21,123 bases of DNA from a virus. Shown here one piece after another: positions 17,080 through 21,123 of the stretch. Made by a program: the position numbers and the translations under genes. Positions within the stretch are counted from its first letter, which is position 1. The number at the start of each line of letters is the position of its first letter. Where the stretch lies: positions 1 through 21,123 of IMG/VR virus record IMGVR_UViG_3300042691_033176. The stretch is one strand, 5' to 3'. The notes below the pieces were generated by a model. The model was not told where the DNA came from. It saw only the letters and a program-made list of their open reading frames with translations, and ran no database searches.

Positions 17080-17367
17080 ATGAGCAAAATAACTGAAGTA
17101 GAAGAATTAGAAGAAGAAGTTTATGAAGATTGGCAGTATGAAGAAAGCGGTAAAAAGGCAAGTGAATTTATAGAAACAAAGATAATGCCATTGTTGCATG
17201 AATTCGACTTTGGAAACGAAGATGAAGATTACATATATGGCACAGCAGTATTTGGTGTTCTAGTAGAAATATTACCGTTACTAGCACAATTAGGCTACAA
17301 CAAAGATGATATAATTGAACAAGTGCATCAGTATTATGATTTTGTTGATAGTAGGATTTTACATTGA
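17080..17367 (+). CDS. 95-aa acidic hypothetical protein
   Basis: The start chosen is the ATG at 17080; an in-frame GTG at 17068 is possible, and neither has a clear SD. The first 25 residues are strongly acidic (SKITEVEELEEEVYEDWQY). The rest is helical, with a leucine-rich stretch AVFGVLVEILPLLAQLGY and a final DDIIEQVHQYYDFVDS. Not recognised. The stop overlaps the TTG start of the next gene, so the two are probably coupled. Confidence 0.65.
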   Translation: MSKITEVEELEEEVYEDWQYEESGKKASEFIETKIMPLLHEFDFGNEDEDYIYGTAVFGVLVEILPLLAQLGYNKDDIIEQVHQYYDFVDSRILH

Positions 17368-17831
17368 TTGAAGTAAGTTTTTATTATCAAAACACCCCGC
17401 GAAGCCCAGTGCATGAGCAAATGATTAAATCGCTTGCAAATGCATTGGGTTCTCTTATTGAACTTCCAAATAAATTACAGGTGTGTTTATATCCTTTCTT
17501 AGATAATGTATATGGTGGTATCGATCAACGTGTTAAAAATAGGTTTGGAATAAATGTAAATTTGTCATTAGATCAAGTTCCTAAAATTGTAGTGCATGAA
17601 TTAATTCATATACATCAACGACATGTGGGCATGTTAGATATAAAAGGTGGTCATTACTATTGGAGAAACATTCCTTATGGAAATAAACTGCCAGAAGAAA
17701 TGAGTTATGATGACTATAAAAATTGCCCATGGGAAATAGATGTGGACAATCGTGTTGACAAATTGTTAACAGAATGTCTACAGTTAGCAAAAAAGCAACA
17801 TTTATCCAAACTTGACAATAATTGCAATTAG
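17364..17831 (+). CDS. zincin-like metalloprotein (HExxH), TTG start
   Basis: A 155-aa protein. HELIH (His78, Glu79, His82) in IVVHELIHIHQRH is a zincin active-site helix, and Glu124 in CPWEIDVDNR could be the third zinc ligand. Between them is the GGHYYWRNIPYGNKLPEEMSYDDY segment, a layout that I recall from small proteins of large phages (memory, not searched). The start is TTG at 17364, overlapping the upstream stop as TTGA, which suggests coupling. No signal peptide. Peptidase activity is plausible but the substrate is unknown. The sigma70 promoter of the next gene begins within its last codons. Confidence 0.75.
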   Translation: MIEVSFYYQNTPRSPVHEQMIKSLANALGSLIELPNKLQVCLYPFLDNVYGGIDQRVKNRFGINVNLSLDQVPKIVVHELIHIHQRHVGMLDIKGGHYYWRNIPYGNKLPEEMSYDDYKNCPWEIDVDNRVDKLLTECLQLAKKQHLSKLDNNCN

Positions 17832-17840
17832 TGCTATAAT
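17812..17840 (+). promoter_or_regulatory. consensus sigma70 promoter, predicted leaderless mRNA
   Basis: TTGACA (17812-17817) and TATAAT (17835-17840) with a 17-bp spacer. The expected +1 (17846-17848) coincides with the ATG at 17847. Confidence 0.88.
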
Positions 17841-17846
17841 TATGGC

Positions 17847-18161
17847 ATGATGAGAAAACGTAGATCAGACCGTAATCATGTCATTTATGTAATTACTAAT
17901 ACTGCAACAAACGAGCAGTATATTGGTATTACAGGAGTGAATAGTACAGTCAAAAAATCACTACATGTACGTATACGCAAGCATGTACAACGAGCCTACG
18001 CTGAAAACAAAGCTTGGGGCTTGTATGACAACATTCGTAAATATGGCACTGAAGTTTTTAACTACGGCATTGTCGAAATTGTACGTGGTAAGGCTTTAGC
18101 ACACAAACGTGAGGTTGAACTTATCAAACAATATTCACCAAAACTCAATACATTTAAATAA
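17847..18161 (+). CDS. GIY-YIG endonuclease
   Basis: A 104-aa single-domain GIY-YIG-like nuclease. IYV (13-15) and YIG (25-27) form the name motif within HVIYVITNTATNEQYIGITG. Arg42/Arg44 and His46 (VRIRKH) follow in the place of the catalytic Arg, and the metal-binding Glu is in KREVELIKQYSPKLN (Glu89 or Glu91). Only the catalytic domain is present, without a DNA-binding extension, similar to small Seg-type or repair-type nucleases of phages. The promoter start site falls on the ATG, so the mRNA should be leaderless; a second ATG at 17850 is possible. Confidence 0.82.
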   Translation: MMRKRRSDRNHVIYVITNTATNEQYIGITGVNSTVKKSLHVRIRKHVQRAYAENKAWGLYDNIRKYGTEVFNYGIVEIVRGKALAHKREVELIKQYSPKLNTFK

Positions 18162-18181
18162 AAATAATATATAATATCAAT

Positions 18182-18388
18182 ATGCGTAGATTACAAATGC
18201 AATTATTCCTTACCACTTGTGCCTTGATTGTATCTTGGTTGTTGTTTTTTGGTTTTGGTGTTTACAGTTGGTTAAGACTAAATGACATTGAAAAGTATAG
18301 TGTTACCTATGATTGTGAACTAGCAGAAAAATTAGACAATACTCCACTTGAAGTCAGGGCAAAGTGTGCGAGGTTAAAAAAACAATAA
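18182..18388 (+). CDS. 68-aa single-span membrane protein
   Basis: One strong hydrophobic segment (about residues 8-31, LFLTTCALIVSWLLFFGFGVYSW interrupted by few polar residues) follows a basic start (MRRLQMQ), giving an N-in topology. The soluble tail has two cysteines (TYDCELAEKL and RAKCARLKKQ) that could form a disulfide in the periplasm. Not recognised. No SD; TATAAT at 18170-18175 and TTTAAATA at 18153-18160 lie just upstream. A spanin or holin role has no support here. Confidence 0.65.
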   Translation: MRRLQMQLFLTTCALIVSWLLFFGFGVYSWLRLNDIEKYSVTYDCELAEKLDNTPLEVRAKCARLKKQ

Positions 18389-18389
18389 A

Positions 18390-18701
18390 ATGAACAAATT
18401 AGTAAGAGATGGGAAGGTAGCTGTAATTGTGTCAGCAGGATTTGGTGCTGGGTGGTATTCTTGGCATAATATTCCTGAATTGTTGTTTGATCCTGATGTT
18501 GTAAAAATGATTGAACTTGATTGGCCTGATGAAATGATACTAAAACACATTGAAAAGTTTTATGGCAAAGATGCGTACTTTGGTGGTATTGATGGACTGC
18601 ATATAGTTTGGGTACCTGAAGGTGAGAAGTTTCGTATTGACGAGTATGATGGGGCTGAAACCCTTGTTTTGCAAAAAGATGATAATTGGATTACAGCATA
18701 A
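18390..18701 (+). CDS. 103-aa conserved hypothetical protein
   Basis: It opens with LVRDGKVAVIVSAGFGAGWYSW and continues LLFDPDVVKMIELDW, a pattern that I recall from small conserved proteins in T4-like phages and some bacteria, with no function assigned. The later part has a GGIDGLHIVWVPEGEKFRIDEYDG beta-rich segment. It starts 1 nt after the upstream stop, so the genes are probably co-translated. Confidence 0.75.
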   Translation: MNKLVRDGKVAVIVSAGFGAGWYSWHNIPELLFDPDVVKMIELDWPDEMILKHIEKFYGKDAYFGGIDGLHIVWVPEGEKFRIDEYDGAETLVLQKDDNWITA

Positions 18702-18710
18702 AGGAAAATT

Positions 18711-19253
18711 ATGGTTACATTGGTTAAACACGAATGGCATCAAGTAGATAGTCAATTTGCACTTGAATTCACCAAGGATATGTTAGAAGAAATTTATCCA
18801 GACATGGATGAAGATGAACTAGAAAAACTGTGGCAAGAAGTTGAAGCAGGCGAAGCGGATATTGATTCTATCATTCAAGATGCCTGGGACAATGATGTTG
18901 AATTAGAATGGGATCGTCAATACGACGATTGGTGGACAGACCGTAAGGGTGGGTACGAAATTACATACGAGTATGGTGATGACGATAGTTGGCATCACGA
19001 ACCTCCTCCGCCTGAGCCTACACATAAATGTACGAAGTGTAAATGGACTGGACAAAGTTATGATGCTGAATGGTTTTGGGAAGATAAAGAGGGTAATGAA
19101 ATTGATGACCCCCGAAAGATTTGTCCTTATTGCGAAAGTGATGTAGAATTGACTGAACATGGCATTAAAGAAGAAAAAGAGCGTGAAGAACGCTACGCCA
19201 AAATTAAAGATGAACTAGATAAAATTCAGTTGGAGAATGATGATGAAAATTGA
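18711..19253 (+). CDS. acidic phage protein with zinc ribbon
   Basis: A 180-aa, very acidic protein. Residues 1-65 are helical and Glu/Asp-rich, residues 66-95 are Trp/Tyr-rich (EWDRQYDDWWTDRKGGYEI), and residues 105-142 form a zinc ribbon with CTKC (Cys107, Cys110) and CPYC (Cys138, Cys141). The tail is a charged helix (EEKEREERYAKIKDELDKI). Similar zinc-ribbon proteins occur in T4-like phages without known role. AAAGGA precedes the start. Its stop overlaps the next start region. Confidence 0.75.
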   Translation: MVTLVKHEWHQVDSQFALEFTKDMLEEIYPDMDEDELEKLWQEVEAGEADIDSIIQDAWDNDVELEWDRQYDDWWTDRKGGYEITYEYGDDDSWHHEPPPPEPTHKCTKCKWTGQSYDAEWFWEDKEGNEIDDPRKICPYCESDVELTEHGIKEEKEREERYAKIKDELDKIQLENDDEN

Positions 19254-19500
19254 ACTTAGTAATGATGCAGTTGATAATATTTTCCGTAGCGTAATGATCC
19301 AAGATTACAAAATGCTTAAGGAAGATATTAAACGGCTTAAGGATCAAAAACCCAATCTCAAAGAGTATCAAAAAGAGGATCTTAAAGCAAACAAACGATA
19401 CAAAAAAGCAATGGAAGTGCTGCTCGAATATTATGTAGGTATGGATTGGAAAGAAGCCACAGAAGATGAAACCTCTGCAGATATTCCAGACGAGTACTAA
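19243..19500 (+). CDS. 85-aa charged helical hypothetical protein
   Basis: Three consecutive ATGs occur at 19237, 19240 and 19243; the GGAG at 19232-19235 is correctly spaced only for the third, giving MKIELSNDAVDNIF. The centre (KMLKEDIKRLKDQKPNLKEYQKEDLKANKRYKKA, given here as its general run) is a long Lys/Glu helix with coiled-coil character, and the C-terminus is acidic. It overlaps the preceding gene by 11 nt. Not recognised. Confidence 0.72.
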   Translation: MKIELSNDAVDNIFRSVMIQDYKMLKEDIKRLKDQKPNLKEYQKEDLKANKRYKKAMEVLLEYYVGMDWKEATEDETSADIPDEY

Positions 19501-19633
19501 ACGAAGTATTATTTTTAAGGAAAACGACAAAAAGTTTTTTGTTGTTGTGACTAATGATATGGGACATAGTTTTGTCACAAATTTTGAAAACTATGATTTA
19601 GCCCTACACTATGCGGAGAATTATATAAAGTGA
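19466..19633 (+). CDS. 55-aa hypothetical protein overlapping its neighbours
   Basis: An ATG at 19466 within the preceding gene opens 55 codons. The part beyond the overlap (KRSIIFKENDKKFFVVVTND, then MGHSFVTNFENYDLALHYAENYIK) reads like a folded beta-beta-alpha protein with sensible codon use, and it fills what would otherwise be a gap. The SD is weak. Its stop overlaps the GTG of the next gene as GTGA, a typical coupling junction, which supports it. The true start may lie further in, since no other ATG occurs before residue 32. Confidence 0.55.
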   Translation: MKPLQIFQTSTKRSIIFKENDKKFFVVVTNDMGHSFVTNFENYDLALHYAENYIK

Positions 19634-20067
19634 TATACGGACAAATGGAAGTTTTTCTCAATGAAGATGGTGAACATGCCATACAGCTACCAGACGGAAT
19701 TATTAAGGACCTTAATCTAAAAGAGGGTGATGAATTACATTGGGATATCAAAGAAAACGGAAGTGTAATCCTATCAAAAGTAGAAAAAAGTGTAAATACA
19801 GAGTGGGTCTTGGTTGAAACTGTACAAATGTTTAGACATAGATATTGTGTTCAAGTACCAGCTGGTAAAACAGAATGGGCATTGGATACTGTAACTATGG
19901 AAGAAGCAAAAGAATTTAGTCAGTTGCATTTAGGAGAGACAATATCCAGTCATCGTGTTATTTCAGAGGAAGATGCAGTTAAACTTTGTTATAGCGACAA
20001 TGACTATCTAAAGTCATGGACACCTGAAAAGATCAAGGACGCATTTTTCACACCTATGAAAGAATAA
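19630..20067 (+). CDS. AbrB/SpoVT-like DNA-binding-fold phage protein (GTG start)
   Basis: A 145-aa protein. Residues 6-52 (VFLNEDGEHAIQLPDGIIKD, LNLKEGDELHWDIKENGSV, ILSKVE) follow the swapped-hairpin AbrB pattern: a beta strand with a Gly/Asp turn, a PxxxxxxL segment, then G-D-x-(L/I). Domains of this type bind DNA in transition-state regulators and antitoxins. Residues 60-145 are a second part (MFRHRYCVQVPAGKTEWALD) that I recall from T4-like phages. No toxin gene is adjacent. The start is the GTG coupled to the upstream stop; the ATG at 19645 is an alternative. Confidence 0.7.
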   Translation: MIYGQMEVFLNEDGEHAIQLPDGIIKDLNLKEGDELHWDIKENGSVILSKVEKSVNTEWVLVETVQMFRHRYCVQVPAGKTEWALDTVTMEEAKEFSQLHLGETISSHRVISEEDAVKLCYSDNDYLKSWTPEKIKDAFFTPMKE

Positions 20068-20378
20068 TGGCAAAATCTATTAGAATGAGACACCCTAATA
20101 CGGGTATAATAAAAAGAGGTTACTATGGGTTCAGCTGGACCTATTTGTTTTTTGGCTTTTGGGTGCCAGTATTTCGTGGGCACTATCCACTAGCATTGAT
20201 GCATTTTTTAATTTGGTTGTTTGGTGTAATAACACTTACATGGTTACCCGTACAAATATTAATGGCATTTTTCTTCAATAAGTTTTATACACGGCGACTT
20301 ATAGAAGATGGTTATAGATTTTTTGATGACATGGTAAAAATTAATGAAGCAACTGAAGTTTTAGGAGTAGAACAATGA
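20067..20378 (+). CDS. 103-aa membrane protein
   Basis: Two or three hydrophobic segments (about residues 23-36, YLFFGFWVPVF; 42-70, LALMHFLIWLFGVITLTWL and on to FF) sit between a basic N-terminus (AKSIRMRHPNTGIIKRGYYG) and a cytoplasmic helical tail. The GFSWTYLFFGFWVPVFRGHY stretch resembles small bacterial and phage membrane proteins of the DUF2628 sort (family call uncertain). The start overlaps the upstream stop as TAATG. No function known. Confidence 0.75.
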   Translation: MAKSIRMRHPNTGIIKRGYYGFSWTYLFFGFWVPVFRGHYPLALMHFLIWLFGVITLTWLPVQILMAFFFNKFYTRRLIEDGYRFFDDMVKINEATEVLGVEQ

Positions 20379-20677
20379 CAGTATCAAAAAACGTAACAAA
20401 AGATTGGAATGATAATGATTGGAAACGTTTTGACCAGTGGATAAAAGTTTTACTCTCTGAAAGAAATGTTAAAATTACATTTACTAAAAAAGATGGTACT
20501 GAACGTACTATGAATTGCACACTTAGTCCTGATGTAATACCATTGGTTGAAAGCGTACAAGATAAACGAGAGAAAAATAAAGATAAAGATTACATTGCAG
20601 TTTATGATACCGATATCAAAGCATGGCGTAGTTTTATTATCAAAAGTGTAAAAGAATTTGAATTTACTTTGGATTGA
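20375..20677 (+). CDS. WYL_2/DUF2693-like SH3-fold phage protein
   Basis: A 100-aa protein. The central KITFTKKDGTERTMNCTLSP (residues 34-53) and the C-terminal YDTDIKAWRSFIIKSVKEFEF fit the Sm/SH3-like family found in many T4-like phages and in some bacteria (DUF2693, WYL_2). That fold often binds nucleotides or nucleic acid, but no role has been shown for this group. The start overlaps the upstream stop as ATGA. Family named from pattern memory. Confidence 0.75.
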   Translation: MTVSKNVTKDWNDNDWKRFDQWIKVLLSERNVKITFTKKDGTERTMNCTLSPDVIPLVESVQDKREKNKDKDYIAVYDTDIKAWRSFIIKSVKEFEFTLD

Positions 20678-20702
20678 CAATAAATCCAAATATTGCTATA
20701 AT
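20674..20702 (+). promoter_or_regulatory. consensus sigma70 promoter with ATAAATCC element and palindrome
   Basis: TTGACA (20674-20679), ATAAATCC, TATAAT (20697-20702), 17-bp spacer. TTTGGATT and AATCCAAA form an 8-bp inverted repeat around the -35, a possible operator. Confidence 0.9.
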
Positions 20703-20737
20703 AATGGTATTGTGAACATTGTTACTATTTTATTATC

Positions 20738-20893
20738 ATGAAGCGAGAAGTTATTACTTTTGCAACACCAATCAAAACAAGGGCACACCGTGTTCTTTTT
20801 GATAACGACCTCCCTTTCAAGCCAAAAGTTGTCAAAAGTAAACTGTTGTACAAAAGACAACAAAAACATAAAAAATCTTTTCCCGAAATTTGA
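20738..20893 (+). CDS. 51-aa basic phage protein
   Basis: ATG at 20738, 51 codons, strongly basic: MKREVITFATPIKTRAHRVL, then FDNDLPFKPKVVKSKLLYKR and QQKHKKSF. The AHRVLFDNDLPFKPKVV stretch is of a type that I recall in small proteins of T4-like cyanophages (memory, not searched). No clear SD, although a consensus promoter lies about 35 bp upstream. Its stop codon lies within the next -35 hexamer. Confidence 0.7.
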   Translation: MKREVITFATPIKTRAHRVLFDNDLPFKPKVVKSKLLYKRQQKHKKSFPEI

Positions 20894-20918
20894 CAATAAA
20901 TCCGTTTGGCAGTATACT
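20890..20918 (+). promoter_or_regulatory. sigma70-type promoter with ATAAATCC element
   Basis: TTGACA (20890-20895), ATAAATCC, TATACT (20913-20918), 17-bp spacer. Drives the gene that runs off the window. Confidence 0.88.
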
Positions 20919-20948
20919 ATCGTTATAGTCACTGATAAGGAGATTCAA

Positions 20949-21123
20949 ATGTCTAAGCTTACTGCATATACCCTAGAGATTTACAAGACCGACAAGCGTA
21001 CCAAAGAAGGTCGCCGCTTGTATGCAAAACAAGATTTTGCTCCTAGCACCAAAGATTACATTCAAGTGGTTGCTGAAGGCAAGCGTAAGTTGGGTTTTAT
21101 TGTTGAAGTTTTTGAAACTTATG
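20949..21123 (+). CDS. phage hypothetical protein, 3' truncated by the window
   Basis: It begins with AAGGAG 9 nt upstream of the ATG and runs open to the end of the window (58 codons seen). The visible part is SKLTAYTLEIYKTDKRTKEG, then RRLYAKQDFAPSTKDYIQVV and AEGKRKLGFIVEVFETY, which resembles small conserved proteins of T4-like phages. No function known. Confidence 0.8.
   Translation, partial: MSKLTAYTLEIYKTDKRTKEGRRLYAKQDFAPSTKDYIQVVAEGKRKLGFIVEVFETY

Noticed and set aside
19630-20378. Toxin-antitoxin pair from the AbrB-like protein and the next gene
   Set aside because: The downstream gene is a membrane protein without toxin features, and the AbrB-like protein has a long second part that is unlike an antitoxin.

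Overview
The window looks like an accessory/tRNA region of a large, AT-rich tailed phage, probably a T4-like myovirus. The evidence is 28 tRNA genes interleaved with very small ORFs, stop/start overlaps and genes running into tRNAs, HNH and GIY-YIG endonucleases, several small proteins of the kind seen in marine/freshwater T4-like phages, and boxes matching the T4 late promoter (TATAAATA and variants). No virion gene lies inside the window, so the phage assignment is an inference. DnaK is close to beta/gammaproteobacterial DnaK and there is a pqqA gene, which suggests a proteobacterial, perhaps methylotrophic (Methylophilales-like), host; this too is inference.

Layout. 1-2.25 kb is an antioxidant block: a 2-Cys peroxiredoxin (AhpC), an SGNH hydrolase, AhpD and a terminator, then a DUF2061 membrane protein and a second AhpC-like protein in which His replaces the peroxidatic Cys. 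2.25-3.5 kb holds a consensus sigma70 promoter, a leader with mutually exclusive antiterminator/terminator helices, a small CDS, a second structured RNA and an HNH endonuclease. 3.5-6.1 kb is tRNAs mixed with about 1.5 kb of structured RNA: five elements closed by a recurring 16-18 bp helix (core ATATTGAARCA/TGTTTCAATAT), a promoter-driven RNA of about 330 nt, and an element closed by a perfect 16-bp inverted repeat that runs into the start codon of a secreted hydrolase. 6.1-16.1 kb continues the tRNAs, interrupted by pqqA, a methyltransferase, a minus-strand SGNH-like gene, full-length dnaK, a second HNH gene, a TPR-glycosyltransferase, rpoZ (RNAP omega), a second copy of the conserved RNA 3' domain, a parvulin and a metallophosphoesterase. 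16.1-21.1 kb carries a D,D-carboxypeptidase, a zincin, a GIY-YIG nuclease and a tightly packed run of small phage proteins.

How it fits together. The tRNAs cover all 20 amino acids, including an initiator-like tRNA-Met and a candidate AUA-reading CAT tRNA, and with U34 superwobble could read every sense codon. Together with DnaK, PpiC, omega, AhpC/AhpD and PqqA, the segment looks like a kit for keeping translation, folding, transcription and redox/cofactor state going during infection. Expression uses two visible promoter types: sigma70-like TTGACA-17-TATAAT promoters, often with ATAAATCC right after the -35, and T4-late-like boxes, three of which predict start sites at or within 1 nt of the ATG (leaderless). 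Several other genes start 2-10 nt after a tRNA CCA with no Shine-Dalgarno, suggesting expression after tRNA processing.

The least explained content is the structured RNA. Two RNAs 10 kb apart share a 19-nt block followed by a terminal helix whose pairing is kept though its sequence differs, and a family of long-helix elements sits at the 3' ends of tRNAs and other RNAs.
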